Under the pieces are notes generated by a model. It saw only the letters and a program-made list of their open reading frames with translations, was not told where the DNA came from and made no database searches. A stretch of 64,000 nt of DNA from an uncultured Methylophilaceae bacterium (lineage in GTDB: Bacteria > Pseudomonadota > Gammaproteobacteria > Burkholderiales > Methylophilaceae): the NCBI GenBank assembly GCA_905618945.1, contig CAJQTF010000010.1, positions 1 to 64,000 of the forward strand, given 5' to 3'. Positions 21,436 through 31,213 of the stretch are shown in pieces. Made by a program: the position numbers and the translations under genes. Numbering within the stretch: the first letter of the stretch is position 1; each line of letters starts with the position of its first letter.

Positions 21436-23190
21436 ATGACGACAAATACCAATTTAAATAAATTGCTCAGCCAAGCCTTTGGCTTCATTAAAGCAAAGGA
21501 ATTTGATAGGGCGATTCCAATCTATGAATCAGTCTTAAAGATAGATAGCATGAGTAATCAAGCACTCTCCCATTTAGGCATCATATATATGATGAAGGAA
21601 AGGTACCAAGACGCAATAGATATGATAAACAAATCCATTGAGGTGGTTGAACCAGTTATTGGTGACTATGAAAATCTTGCAATTGCCTATAGAGCTCTAA
21701 AAGATTATAAAAATCAAATATATGTATATAAGAAGATCATTCAAATTAATTCTAATAACTCAAAAATTTATACGTTTCTAGGTGCTGCTCAAAGAAAGAT
21801 GGGAGATTTATTAGGGGCACATGATTCCTACCAAAAAGCCCTAGAATTGGAGCCAAGTAAATTTCAACAAAATTACGATTATGGATTAATTTTATATCAT
21901 CAAAATAAACAAGAAGAAGCGTTAAAACAACTAAGAAAGGCACATAAAATAGACCCAACCCAAATTGAATGTATGAATAAAATAGCAGGGAGTTTGAGTT
22001 CAATTGGCCATTATAAGGAAGCTCAATCTATTTACAAAAAATTACAAAAAAAGGTTCCAGATGCTTTGGGCCCTCATATAGATTATGCATCAACTTTGAT
22101 TCATGAAGGAAAATATGAAGAACCCGTTAAGCTATTAAAAGAGTGCTTAGAAAAAAAATCAAATAATGTCGCAAAAATGAATTTGGCTATACTTTATTTA
22201 CAAAATAAAAAGTTTAAAGAAGGCTGGAAGCTCTATGGCGCAAGAATTTTACAAAGGAATGAGGATCTAGATGTAAGCAAGAGATACGATAAGCTTAAGA
22301 GTTATTTTAATATTGATTTGGATGAAAAAAAGTTAATGCCTAATGAGAAGATTTTAATTTTATTTGAATCGGGTATTGGGGATGTGATACTTGGATTGAG
22401 TATGTTAAAAGACTTTCATAAAAAATTCAAAAATATTAGTGCTGAGGTAGATTATCGCTTAGTCAGCTTATGTAAAAGGTCATTCCCAGAGATTAACTTT
22501 TATGAAGTACGAGAACTCAAAAAAGGCGAGCTTGAAATTAAGCATGATCTTAGCCTTTTTGATAAAGGTATTTATTGGGGAAGTATAGGTAGGTATGTGC
22601 GTGAAAAGGTATCAGATTTTCCAACAGAAAAGAGAGTTTATTTAAATTTAGACAAAAATAAAGATTATGAAATAAAAAATAAACTAAATAAAGGTAAAGA
22701 AATTATTTGCGGAATGTCATGGAAAAGCTGGGCTGGAGAAGGAAGGCATAAGACAACTCAACTCAAAAATTTACTCCCTATTCTTTCGCTTAATAATCTT
22801 AAATTTTTAGATTTACAATATGAAGCTAAACAAAATTTAGGGCAAACTGCTTTGGAAAAAAAAGAACTCATTATTAAACACAATATTATAATTGAAGACT
22901 ACGATTACATAGATAAATTTGAGGATATTGAGGGAGTAGCAGCACTAATATCAAATTGTGACATTATTGTTACTTGCAGTAATGTCACAGCTCATATAGC
23001 AGGAGCATTAGGAAAAAAAACTTTTTTATATGTACCTTTTGGGCGAGGTAAACTTTGGTATTGGCATGACGAAGGAGGAAAAAGTATCTGGTATCCAAGC
23101 ATTAAAATATTTACAGCAGACACACCTGGTCATTGGGGGGAGGTATTTAACGAGATTGCAAATGTCATTAAGCAAGATTTATTCAATTGA
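21436..23190 (+). CDS. TPR protein with a C-terminal heptosyltransferase-like domain
   Basis: A 584-residue protein without a signal peptide. Residues 1 to about 280 are tandem TPR units (AIPIYESVLK.., AHDSYQKALELEP, ALKQLRKAHKIDP, AQSIYKKLQKK). The remainder resembles a GT-B glycosyltransferase of the ADP-heptose:LPS heptosyltransferase (GT9) type, with LFESGIGDVILGLSML and the late CSNVTAHIAGALGKKTFLYVP motif. Such TPR-GT9 proteins are common in marine bacteria, and a role in modifying a protein or surface glycan is inferred. There is no Shine-Dalgarno sequence; TATAAA is 9 nt before the ATG. The end overlaps the convergent ntrC by 12 bp. Confidence 0.75.
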   Translation: MTTNTNLNKLLSQAFGFIKAKEFDRAIPIYESVLKIDSMSNQALSHLGIIYMMKERYQDAIDMINKSIEVVEPVIGDYENLAIAYRALKDYKNQIYVYKKIIQINSNNSKIYTFLGAAQRKMGDLLGAHDSYQKALELEPSKFQQNYDYGLILYHQNKQEEALKQLRKAHKIDPTQIECMNKIAGSLSSIGHYKEAQSIYKKLQKKVPDALGPHIDYASTLIHEGKYEEPVKLLKECLEKKSNNVAKMNLAILYLQNKKFKEGWKLYGARILQRNEDLDVSKRYDKLKSYFNIDLDEKKLMPNEKILILFESGIGDVILGLSMLKDFHKKFKNISAEVDYRLVSLCKRSFPEINFYEVRELKKGELEIKHDLSLFDKGIYWGSIGRYVREKVSDFPTEKRVYLNLDKNKDYEIKNKLNKGKEIICGMSWKSWAGEGRHKTTQLKNLLPILSLNNLKFLDLQYEAKQNLGQTALEKKELIIKHNIIIEDYDYIDKFEDIEGVAALISNCDIIVTCSNVTAHIAGALGKKTFLYVPFGRGKLWYWHDEGGKSIWYPSIKIFTADTPGHWGEVFNEIANVIKQDLFN

Positions 23191-24582
23191 CCTTGAAATT
23201 TTTAGCTCCTTAATTTTCCTAGTAACAGTATTTCTTCCAATACCTAATAAGTTAGCAGCATCTAATTTTCTATATTTCGTGTACTCGAGAGCCTGCTCAA
23301 TTATAATTTTCTCAGCTTGATTTATAAAAAAACTATGTAAATTTGATTTTCCATCTAATAATTGTCTCGATAAATCCCTAGCTAAATTTTCTTGCCAAGC
23401 ATGCGAGTTATTAATTGAGGTTATTGGCTCGTCTTTTAGTTCGGAAGGTAAATCGCTTACTATTATTTTATTACCAGGAGACATTACGGTTAGCCAGTGA
23501 CACACATTCTCAAGTTGCCTAACATTTCCCCTCCATTCAAGATTATTGAAAAATTCCAGAACTTCTTTAGATAAAGATTTAGGAGCAACTTTTAATTGAT
23601 GAGCACTTTTCGCTAGAAAATATCTAGACAGTGAAGGGATATCTTCAACTCTTTTTCTTAATGGGGGGACTGTAATTCGTATTACATTTAATCTATGAAA
23701 TAAATCTTCTCTAAATGTTCCTTCTTTGACCGACTCTTCTAGGTTCTGATGGGTTGCTGCTATTACTCTTACATCAACTATTATAGAATCCTGTCCTCCT
23801 ATCCTATAAAATTTCCCATCACTTAAAACTCGCAATAATCTTGTTTGCAGTTCCATTGGCATATCGCCAATCTCATCTAAGAACAATGTTCCGCCATCGG
23901 ATTGTTCAAATCTTCCTTTACGAAGGTTTTGGGCTCCAGTGAATGAGCCTTTTTCATGGCCAAATAATTCTGCTTCAAGGAGGTCTTTAGGAATTGCTGC
24001 AGTATTGATAGCAATAAAAGGAGAATCTTTTCTATCACTATTTTTATGTATCGCATTTGCAACTAATTCTTTACCTGAGCCAGACTCACCATTTAAAAGA
24101 ACAGTGGCATTTGAGTTGCTTAATCTACCTATGGCACGAAATACTTCTTGCATGGATTGTGCTTGACCAATAATTTCTGGAAGCTCTGCATCTAATTTAT
24201 AGGGCTCTTGATCACTTTTTAATGTTTGTTCTATTGCTTGATTTATAATTTCCAATACCTTATCTATATCAAAAGGTTTGGCAATATATTCAAAAGCCCC
24301 TTTTTGAAAAGCAGAGACTGCAGTATCAAGGTCAGAATAAGCCGTCATAATAATAATCGGAATCAGTGGAAATTTTTCTTTAACTTTAGTTAGAAAATCA
24401 ATCCCTGACTCTCCAGGCATCCTGATATCACTTACAATGACCAAAGGCGTTTCATGGTTAAATTGATTGATTGCTTCATTTGTATTGCTAAAACATTGGC
24501 AAGGAAGGTTTGCTTTTGATAGTGCTTTTTCAAAAACCCATCGTATAGATTTATCATCATCAAGTATCCAAACTTTTTTCAT
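23179..24582 (-). CDS. ntrC: Nitrogen regulation response regulator NtrC
   Basis: Sigma-54-dependent activator of nitrogen assimilation genes. The 467 residues hold a receiver domain with phospho-acceptor Asp in VVSDIRMPG (about residue 53), an AAA+ domain with Walker A GESGSGKE, the sigma-54 contact loop GSFTGA (a frequent variant of GAFTGA) and Walker B GGTLFLDEIGD, and a C-terminal Fis-type helix-turn-helix (DAANLLGIGRNTVTRKIKEL). It overlaps ntrB by 4 bp. Three matching operator sites are visible near glnA and ntrB in this window. Confidence 0.95.
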   Translation of the reverse strand: MKKVWILDDDKSIRWVFEKALSKANLPCQCFSNTNEAINQFNHETPLVIVSDIRMPGESGIDFLTKVKEKFPLIPIIIMTAYSDLDTAVSAFQKGAFEYIAKPFDIDKVLEIINQAIEQTLKSDQEPYKLDAELPEIIGQAQSMQEVFRAIGRLSNSNATVLLNGESGSGKELVANAIHKNSDRKDSPFIAINTAAIPKDLLEAELFGHEKGSFTGAQNLRKGRFEQSDGGTLFLDEIGDMPMELQTRLLRVLSDGKFYRIGGQDSIIVDVRVIAATHQNLEESVKEGTFREDLFHRLNVIRITVPPLRKRVEDIPSLSRYFLAKSAHQLKVAPKSLSKEVLEFFNNLEWRGNVRQLENVCHWLTVMSPGNKIIVSDLPSELKDEPITSINNSHAWQENLARDLSRQLLDGKSNLHSFFINQAEKIIIEQALEYTKYRKLDAANLLGIGRNTVTRKIKELKISRSIE

Positions 24583-25676
24583 TTCTTTACCTCATTAATT
24601 ATTAAATTGTTCTCAATAGGAAGAATTATTGAAAACTTTGTATTGCCGGGGAAGCTAGAGCAATCGATCATTCCATTATGTTGTGTTATAAAGTTTTGTG
24701 CCAAAGAGAGGCCTAATCCAGATCCAGATTCTCTACCTGATACTAATGGATAAAATATTTTATCTAATAATTCCTTCTTAATACCTGGCCCATTATCGAC
24801 AATATCTAAACGTATCGCTGTTGTATGTTTCTTTTTATGAAAAACAATTTGACTCTCTGCCCTAGTAATAAAGTAAAGATTCATTTTTTCTGCTGGTTTA
24901 TCTTCAAACATTGCTTGGACACCATTTCGAGCAACGTTTAAAACAGCTTGAATTAGCTTTTCTCTGTCTCCAATAAATTCAGGCAAACTTACATCATAAT
25001 CTCTAGTTAGTTTTAAGTTTTCAGGGAATTCTGATAATAATAAGCTACGAACCCTTTCTAAAACCTCATGAATATTTGTTTTTTTATATATAGGAAGTTG
25101 GTGCGGTATTAATAATTTATTCATCAGGTTTTGTAGCCGATCAGCTTCATTAATGATTACTTGTGTATATTCTTTTAATGATTTTTCATCCAACTCTTTT
25201 TCTAAAAGTTGGGCAGCTCCTCTTAACCCGCCCAGTGGGTTTCTTATCTCATGCGCAAGGTTTCTTAGTAATTCCGAATTTGCTTGTTGTTGAATAAACA
25301 TTCTTTCTTCACGCGCGATTCTTAGCTGTTGATCCATTTGACTAAACTCTACTATAAAGTCAAACTCTTTCCCTTCAATTGGTGTGATTGTAAAACTCAC
25401 GCAAATAGTTTTATTCTGTTTGGTCTTAATAAAGTATTCATGTTCTCGATAAGAGCTTTGTTTGGTTTTGGCTTGCTCTAATGCATCTTTAAAAAAATCA
25501 ATTTCTTCAAAAAATAAACTAATACTTTCATTAATGGCCTGATCATTACTCAATTCAAATAAGATTTCAGCACTTGGATTTATGTACTTAATAATTAAAT
25601 TTTTATCACAAGCAAATACCGCAGTTGCTAAGTCTTCCATTCCTTTCAATTCATTTTTCAATAAGTTTGGTTTCAT
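24579..25676 (-). CDS. ntrB: Nitrogen regulation sensor kinase NtrB
   Basis: A cytosolic PAS-histidine kinase of 365 residues that phosphorylates NtrC under nitrogen limitation. The PAS domain is at about 10-110, the H-box NLAHEIRNPLGG holds the phospho-histidine, the N-box is NVARNGVQAM, and the G-boxes are DNGPGIKKE and SGSGLGLSLAQ. There is no membrane segment, as expected for NtrB, which is controlled by PII protein. No glnB/glnK gene lies in the window. The gap to glnA holds a terminator and an NtrC operator, so ntrBC has its own promoter. Confidence 0.94.
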   Translation of the reverse strand: MKPNLLKNELKGMEDLATAVFACDKNLIIKYINPSAEILFELSNDQAINESISLFFEEIDFFKDALEQAKTKQSSYREHEYFIKTKQNKTICVSFTITPIEGKEFDFIVEFSQMDQQLRIAREERMFIQQQANSELLRNLAHEIRNPLGGLRGAAQLLEKELDEKSLKEYTQVIINEADRLQNLMNKLLIPHQLPIYKKTNIHEVLERVRSLLLSEFPENLKLTRDYDVSLPEFIGDREKLIQAVLNVARNGVQAMFEDKPAEKMNLYFITRAESQIVFHKKKHTTAIRLDIVDNGPGIKKELLDKIFYPLVSGRESGSGLGLSLAQNFITQHNGMIDCSSFPGNTKFSIILPIENNLIINEVKK

Positions 25677-25777
25677 TTATATAAGTCCATATAGTTTAAC
25701 AAGCAAGAATGTGACCAAGATTTTTATATTGACTCCATAGGCTCCATTAGCGCGTTAGTCCAACTTTATTTTTTAAA

Positions 25778-25794
25778 TGCACAATATTAGTGCA
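25778..25794. promoter_or_regulatory. NtrC operator between glnA and ntrB
   Basis: TGCACAATATTAGTGCA matches the NtrC consensus TGCAC-N7-GTGCA exactly at both half-sites. It lies about 100 bp before the ntrB start. In enteric bacteria NtrC represses its own ntrBC promoter from such a site; autoregulation is inferred here. Confidence 0.75.
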
Positions 25795-25806
25795 TAAAAA
25801 TTTTAG

Positions 25807-25834
25807 GTAAAAAAAGGGCGGATTTTAACCCGCC
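25807..25834 (-). terminator. Intrinsic terminator of glnA
   Basis: On the minus strand, GGCGG-GTTAAAAT-CCGCC is followed by a run of T, 14 nt after the glnA stop. It separates glnA from ntrBC transcription. Confidence 0.85.
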
Positions 25835-25847
25835 ACTTAATTAGAAT

Positions 25848-27257
25848 CTATAAACTGTAATACATATCAAACTCAATTGGATGAGGGGTCATTCTTAAAC
25901 GTGTAACCTCTTCCATTTTTAAATCAATAAAGCTATCAATAAAATCATCAGAAAAAACTCCACCTGCAGTCAAGAATTTTCTGTCAACTCTTAGAGCCTC
26001 AAGAGCTTCCGGAAGGGTTGCGGCGACTTGAGGTATTTTTGCTTCTTCTTTAGCTGTTAGATCATATAAGTCTCTTGATTCAGCTTCCCCTGGATGTATT
26101 TTATTTTGGATACCATCGAGACCAGCCATCATTAGCGCACTAAAAGCTAAATATGGGTTTGCCATTGGATCTGGAAATCGGACCTCAATCCGTCTTGCCT
26201 TATCTGTTGATACATATGGGATACGAATTGCAGCAGATCTATTTTTAGCAGAATATGCCAGCATAACCGGTGCTTCAAATCCAGGAACTAGGCGTTTATA
26301 TGAATTCGTTGATGGATTAGTTATAGCATTTAAGGCTTTGCCATGCTTGATAATTCCACCAATATAATAAAGAGCAGTATCACTTAGGTTTGCATATTTT
26401 TTCCCTGCAAACATATTTTTTCCACCCTTCCAAATTGATTGGTGAACGTGCATCCCTGTTCCGTTATCATTCAAAATTGGTTTTGGCATAAAGGTCGCTG
26501 TTTTACCAAATCTATGCGCTGTATTCATCACAACGTATTTAAGGATTTGAGTCCAATCAGCTCTTTGTGTTAATGAAGAAAATTTAGTGCCAATTTCATT
26601 TTGGCCGGCTCCTGCAACTTCATGATGATGAACCTCAACAGGCACACCCATCTCTTCTAATGTTAAGCACATTTCTGATCTAAGATCCTGAAGGGAGTCA
26701 ACAGGAGGTACCGGAAAGTAACCACCCTTAACTCTCGGGCGATGACCAACATTACCACCGTCATGTTCGTTATGAGAATCCCATTCTGCTTCTTCAGAGT
26801 TAATATTTACTGAAGAGCCACTCATACCTGAAGTCCATGTGATTGAGTCAAATACAAAAAACTCAGGTTCTGGGCCAAAATAAATAGTGTCACCAATACC
26901 AGTTGTTTTAAGGTATTTTTCAGCACGATTCGCTATTGTTCTTGGATCACGATCATAACCCTTACCATCTGTCGGGTCTACAACGTTACAAGTTAAAATA
27001 AGAGTTTTCTCTTCCATAAATGGATCGATATTAGCTGTGTTAGGATCAGGAAAAAGTAACATATCCGATGCATTTATACCTTTCCATCCTTCAATAGAAG
27101 AACCGTCAAATGCATGCCCTTCAGTAAATTTAGTTTTATCAAAGGCAGAAGTTGGAACTGAAACATGCTGCTCTTTTCCTTTGGTATCAGTGAAACGAAG
27201 ATCAACAAATTTAACATTTTCTTGTTTAATTTTTTTCAGTACATCAGCTGCGGCCAT
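25848..27257 (-). CDS. glnA: Glutamine synthetase type I
   Basis: Forms glutamine from glutamate, ammonia and ATP. The 469 residues are the standard GSI-beta length. The beta-grasp signature is [18 protein letters not shown], the catalytic FDGSSIEGW follows, and later come [18 protein letters not shown] and the adenylylation loop NLYDL-type sequence (here SRDLYDLT, Tyr near 397). I place the start at the ATG at 27257, because AGGAG lies 7 nt upstream; an in-frame TTG at 27263 is too close to that site. Expression is clearly nitrogen-regulated, with a sigma-54 promoter at 27302-27320 and two NtrC sites beyond it. Confidence 0.97.
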   Translation of the reverse strand: MAAADVLKKIKQENVKFVDLRFTDTKGKEQHVSVPTSAFDKTKFTEGHAFDGSSIEGWKGINASDMLLFPDPNTANIDPFMEEKTLILTCNVVDPTDGKGYDRDPRTIANRAEKYLKTTGIGDTIYFGPEPEFFVFDSITWTSGMSGSSVNINSEEAEWDSHNEHDGGNVGHRPRVKGGYFPVPPVDSLQDLRSEMCLTLEEMGVPVEVHHHEVAGAGQNEIGTKFSSLTQRADWTQILKYVVMNTAHRFGKTATFMPKPILNDNGTGMHVHQSIWKGGKNMFAGKKYANLSDTALYYIGGIIKHGKALNAITNPSTNSYKRLVPGFEAPVMLAYSAKNRSAAIRIPYVSTDKARRIEVRFPDPMANPYLAFSALMMAGLDGIQNKIHPGEAESRDLYDLTAKEEAKIPQVAATLPEALEALRVDRKFLTAGGVFSDDFIDSFIDLKMEEVTRLRMTPHPIEFDMYYSL

Positions 27258-27301
27258 TCTCAAACTCCTTAAAAATAATTAATTGGTATAGTATATAATT
27301 T

Positions 27302-27320
27302 AAAGCAGAATCTATGCCAA
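27302..27320 (-). promoter_or_regulatory. Sigma-54 promoter of glnA
   Basis: Minus-strand TTGGCATAGATTCTGCTTT has the invariant GG and GC with exactly 10 nt between them, within a good match to the -24/-12 consensus. The predicted transcript starts about 12 nt downstream of the GC, near 27293, leaving a leader of about 35 nt before the glnA ATG. Confidence 0.85.
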
Positions 27321-27377
27321 CATTTAATTGGCTAAAATAACCGATTTATTCATAAAATACATCAAATAAATTATATA

Positions 27378-27394
27378 TGCACTAGTATAATGCA
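27378..27394. promoter_or_regulatory. NtrC operator, promoter-proximal, for glnA
   Basis: TGCACTAGTATAATGCA has one perfect half-site (TGCAC) and one with a single change (ATGCA), at the 17-bp NtrC spacing. It is centred about 92 bp before the predicted glnA start of transcription. Confidence 0.8.
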
Positions 27395-27409
27395 TTATTA
27401 CTTAATTAT

Positions 27410-27426
27410 TGCACTATTATAATGCA
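27410..27426. promoter_or_regulatory. NtrC operator, promoter-distal, for glnA
   Basis: TGCACTATTATAATGCA is nearly identical to the proximal site and centred exactly 32 bp from it, three helical turns. This is the same spacing as the two strong sites of the E. coli glnA enhancer. It also lies 48 bp before the divergent aroE start. Confidence 0.8.
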
Positions 27427-27458
27427 TTAAATATTTCTCTTGATATTTTTTAATTGTT

Positions 27459-27464
27459 TATAAT
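27459..27464 (+). promoter_or_regulatory. Possible -10 box of a leaderless aroE mRNA
   Basis: TATAAT ends 9 nt before the aroE ATG, with no Shine-Dalgarno sequence between. If used, transcription would begin at or within a few bases of the start codon. No good -35 is seen at the right distance (TTGATA is only 13 nt upstream). Confidence 0.35.
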
Positions 27465-27473
27465 AATAATCGA

Positions 27474-28313
27474 ATGAAAAAAGAGATAAAAAAATTTGCA
27501 GTTCTTGGGCATCCCATAGCGCACTCACTTTCGCCCAAAATACATCTTTTATTTGCAAAAGAATTCGCAATTGATTTAGAGTATAAAAAATTTGATATTA
27601 ATCCAGATAATTTTTTTGTAAATGTTAAGCGTTTAGAGGCTGAGGGTTATCAAGGGCTAAATATTACCCTTCCCTTAAAAATTGCTGCATTTGCTATTTG
27701 TGACCAACTTTCAGAAAGGTCATCTTTCTGTAAGTCTGTTAATACAATAACATTTTTAGATAATAATATTATTGGAGACTCAACGGATGGCAGGGGGTTA
27801 CTAAATGATTTGTCTAATAAAAAAATCAATACCAAAGGTAAAAATATTTTTTTAGTTGGGGCTGGTGGGGCTGCAAATGGAGCAATTTATGATCTTATTC
27901 AAAGCAAACCAAAGAAAATTTTTCTAACAAATAGAACTTTTACTAAAGCAATCGAGATGAAAAAATATTGGAAATCTTTTGCTGAAAAAAACCAAGTAAC
28001 ATTAGAGACAATAGATTTAGATTTCTCCAATAGACTAAATTTTGATTTGATAATAAATGCTACTTCTTCATCCTTAACTAACCAACACTCACCTTTGCCA
28101 GAACATGCTTTACATTGTTTAAAGGATGATGGTGTTTGTTATGACATGATGTATGGCTCTCAAACTCCGTTTATGAAAGAAGCTTATAAGAAAACTGATT
28201 CAGTTTACGATGGCCTTGGGATGTTGGTTGAGCAAGCAGCAGCAAGTTTTAATATATGGCATCAGCTAGCTCCAGCGACAGAAAATATTGAGGCTTCTTT
28301 AAAAAACCTATAA
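27474..28313 (+). CDS. aroE: Shikimate dehydrogenase (NADP)
   Basis: Reduces 3-dehydroshikimate to shikimate. The 279 residues have the substrate motif [13 protein letters not shown], the catalytic Lys in [10 protein letters not shown], Asp in STDGRGLL, and the Rossmann motif VGAGGAANG. The ATG is the family start but has no ribosome binding site; TATAAT is 9 nt upstream. The glnA NtrC operators lie directly upstream, so nitrogen state might affect it. Its 3' end overlaps uvrA tail-to-tail by 6 bp. Confidence 0.94.
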   Translation: MKKEIKKFAVLGHPIAHSLSPKIHLLFAKEFAIDLEYKKFDINPDNFFVNVKRLEAEGYQGLNITLPLKIAAFAICDQLSERSSFCKSVNTITFLDNNIIGDSTDGRGLLNDLSNKKINTKGKNIFLVGAGGAANGAIYDLIQSKPKKIFLTNRTFTKAIEMKKYWKSFAEKNQVTLETIDLDFSNRLNFDLIINATSSSLTNQHSPLPEHALHCLKDDGVCYDMMYGSQTPFMKEAYKKTDSVYDGLGMLVEQAAASFNIWHQLAPATENIEASLKNL

Positions 28314-31118
28314 ATATCTTTTTAAATATTTACCGGTAAAGCTTTTATTATTGGATATAATTTTTTCAGGTGACCCCTCTGCGATGATTTCACCGCCACC
28401 ATCACCTCCTTCAGGGCCAAGGTCAATAATCCAATCAGCAGTCTTGATTACATCCAGATTGTGTTCAATTACCACTAAAGTATTTCCATTATCTCTTAAT
28501 CTGTGCAATACATTTAGTAGTAGTTGTATGTCAGCAAAATGTAAGCCAGTTGTTGGCTCATCTAAAATATAAAGTGTTCTTCCAGTATCTCTTTTTGAAA
28601 GTTCTAAAGCTAATTTGACTCTTTGAGCTTCGCCCCCAGAAAGAGTCGTTGCATTTTGCCCTAATTTAATATAACCAAGACCTACATCTAGGAGAGTTTT
28701 TAGTTTTCGTTCAAGCGTTGGTACAGCCTTAAAAAATTCATGTGCTTCTTCTACGGTAAAACTTAAAATATTATGAATATTTTTTCCTTTGTAAAATATT
28801 TCAAGCGTTTCACGATTGTAACGATGGCCATAACAAGAGTCACATTCGACATATACATCCGGTAAAAAATGCATTTCAACTCTAATTACCCCATCACCTT
28901 CACAGGCCTCACATCTTCCACCTTTAACATTGAATGAGAACCGTCCTTGATTGTAACCTCTCGCTCTACTTTCTTGGACTTTAGAAAAAAGATCTCTTAT
29001 AGGAGTAAACAAGCCGGTATAGGTAGCAGGGTTAGATCTTGGAGTTCTCCCAATGGGGCTTTGATTTACATCGACAACTTTGTCGAAGAAATCAAAGCCT
29101 TCTATATCTTCATGACTCGCTGGTTCTAAATTGCTTCGGTAAAGGTGTTTTGCTACGGCATTATAAAGTGTGTCATTAATGAGTGTAGATTTTCCACTAC
29201 CAGAAACTCCTGTAACACATGTAAATAATCCTATCGGGAGATTTAAAGTAATATTTTTTAAATTATTACCGGAAGCTTTTGTAATTTTGAAAAAGGAATT
29301 ATCAGGAGATTTTATTTTGTTTGTAACTGTGATTTTCTTCTGCCCACTTATGTATTGGCCAGTTAGGGAGTTTTTATTTTTAGCAATTTCATTAGGGAGT
29401 CCTTGGGCCACAATTTCACCACCGTGAACTCCAGCACCAGGACCAATATCTACGACATAATCAGCTGTCATAATTGCATCATAATCATGCTCAACAACAA
29501 TCACCGTATTCCCAATATCTCGAAGATTTCTAAGTGTCTCTAGGAGTTTGTCGTTATCTTTTTGATGGAGTCCAATAGAGGGCTCATCTAAAACATACAT
29601 TACTCCTGTTAAACCACTGCCAATTTGTGAAGCCAATCTAATTCTTTGGGCCTCACCCCCTGAAAGCGTGTCAGCAGATCTTGAAAGAGATAAATAATCA
29701 AGACCTACATTTATTAGAAAAATAAGCCTATTTTTTATTTCCTGAATTATTTTGCTCGCAACTTGAGCACGAAATCCTAATAGTTTTATATTAATGAAGA
29801 ATTCTAAAGATTTTTTAAGGGGTAATTTGCATACTTCATGCAGATTTAAATCACCAACCAATACGTTTCTCGCCTCAATTTTTAAACGAGTTCCTTTGCA
29901 TGAAGGACATTCTTGATTACTTAAATATTTAGCTAATTCATCTCGAACAGAGCTCGAATCTGTTTCTTGATAACGTCTTTTAAAGTTATTTATTACCCCT
30001 TCAAAAGGGTGCTTTTTTGAATTAATAGTCCCTTGCTCATTAAAATAACTAAATTCTATTTGTTCCTTACCACTTCCAAATAAAATAATATTTTGAATTC
30101 TCTCTTGGAGATCTTGGTAAGGTGTTTCAAGATCAAAACTATAATGTTGGGCAAGACTATTTAACATTTGATAGTAGAATTGATTTCGCTTATCCCATCC
30201 CTTGATGGCTCCGGATGATAATGGGAGTTGAGGAAAAGCTACAACGCGAGCTGCATCAAAGAAATTTTTATGCCCCAGGCCATCGCAATCAGGGCACGCC
30301 CCCATTGGGTTATTAAAGGAAAATAATCTGGGTTCTAATTCAGTTAGCGCATAGTCGCAATGTGGACAGGAAAATTTTGCAGAAAATAGTTGTGTCTCTT
30401 TAGTGTCCATATTGATGCAAATAATTTTTCCATCAGCAAGTTTCAAACCTGTTTCGACTGATTCAGTAATACGCTGTTTAATATCAAGATGAATTTTTAT
30501 ACGATCAATTACAACATCTAATTGATGCTTTGTATTTTTTTGTATAGCGGGAATATTATCTATTTCATAAATTGTTCCATCTAGTCTAATCCTTATAAAT
30601 CCTTGTGCCCTTAATTCATCAATTAAATCTAAATGACTACCTTTACGATTATTTACTACAGGTGCAAGCACCATGATTTTAGTGCTTTCTGGAAGAGACA
30701 GAAGCTGATCTACTATCTGTGAGACTGTCTGTGCTTCAAGTTTAATTTTATGAGTAGGGCAGTAAGGATCGCCAGCGCGAGCATAAAGCAATCGAAGATA
30801 GTCATGTATTTCGGTTACAGTGCCAACAGTTGATCGTGGATTATGTGAAGTAGACTTCTGTTCTATAGAAATTGCGGGCGACAGACCTTCAATCATATCT
30901 ACATCAGGCTTATTCATTCGGTCAAGAAATTGCCTAGCATAGGCTGACAAGGATTCAACATATCTTCTTTGTCCTTCAGCATAGAGAGTATCAAATGCCA
31001 GAGAAGATTTCCCAGATCCAGATAAGCCTGTAATAACTATTAGTTTATTTCTAGGAAGATCTAACGAAATATTTTTTAAGTTATGGGTTCTAGCCCCTTT
31101 AATTTTAATGTAATCCAT
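28308..31118 (-). CDS. uvrA: Excinuclease ABC subunit A
   Basis: Damage-recognition ATPase of nucleotide excision repair. The 936 residues have two ABC ATPase modules, with Walker [13 protein letters not shown] near the N-terminus and [12 protein letters not shown] in the second half, two LSGGEAQR signatures and zinc fingers (CPHCDY...[14 protein letters not shown]...CDSCYGH). I prefer the ATG at 31118 ([16 protein letters not shown]), which matches the family; an in-frame TTG at 31142 would add eight Lys/Leu-rich residues. It ends convergently with aroE and diverges from the MFS gene at 31214. Confidence 0.96.
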   Translation of the reverse strand: MDYIKIKGARTHNLKNISLDLPRNKLIVITGLSGSGKSSLAFDTLYAEGQRRYVESLSAYARQFLDRMNKPDVDMIEGLSPAISIEQKSTSHNPRSTVGTVTEIHDYLRLLYARAGDPYCPTHKIKLEAQTVSQIVDQLLSLPESTKIMVLAPVVNNRKGSHLDLIDELRAQGFIRIRLDGTIYEIDNIPAIQKNTKHQLDVVIDRIKIHLDIKQRITESVETGLKLADGKIICINMDTKETQLFSAKFSCPHCDYALTELEPRLFSFNNPMGACPDCDGLGHKNFFDAARVVAFPQLPLSSGAIKGWDKRNQFYYQMLNSLAQHYSFDLETPYQDLQERIQNIILFGSGKEQIEFSYFNEQGTINSKKHPFEGVINNFKRRYQETDSSSVRDELAKYLSNQECPSCKGTRLKIEARNVLVGDLNLHEVCKLPLKKSLEFFINIKLLGFRAQVASKIIQEIKNRLIFLINVGLDYLSLSRSADTLSGGEAQRIRLASQIGSGLTGVMYVLDEPSIGLHQKDNDKLLETLRNLRDIGNTVIVVEHDYDAIMTADYVVDIGPGAGVHGGEIVAQGLPNEIAKNKNSLTGQYISGQKKITVTNKIKSPDNSFFKITKASGNNLKNITLNLPIGLFTCVTGVSGSGKSTLINDTLYNAVAKHLYRSNLEPASHEDIEGFDFFDKVVDVNQSPIGRTPRSNPATYTGLFTPIRDLFSKVQESRARGYNQGRFSFNVKGGRCEACEGDGVIRVEMHFLPDVYVECDSCYGHRYNRETLEIFYKGKNIHNILSFTVEEAHEFFKAVPTLERKLKTLLDVGLGYIKLGQNATTLSGGEAQRVKLALELSKRDTGRTLYILDEPTTGLHFADIQLLLNVLHRLRDNGNTLVVIEHNLDVIKTADWIIDLGPEGGDGGGEIIAEGSPEKIISNNKSFTGKYLKRYL

Positions 31119-31213
31119 TTTTTTATTTTTTTTTAGGAGCAACCTGATATTATATTTTATAATCTCTATTTTAGAAACTAAAGTTTTATTATTTCATAGG
31201 TCTATATACAAGA

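Noticed and set aside
23920-23950. GSFTGA in place of GAFTGA in NtrC as a loss of sigma-54 contact
   Set aside because: Ser at this position occurs in active members, and the nearby promoter and operators are intact.
27257-27263. glnA starting at TTG 27263
   Set aside because: The AGGAG site is only one base from that codon but 7 nt from ATG 27257, which also gives the standard length.
31118-31142. Longer uvrA starting at TTG 31142
   Set aside because: The added residues are Lys/Leu-rich and match no family N-terminus; the ATG at 31118 begins the conserved [11 protein letters not shown].
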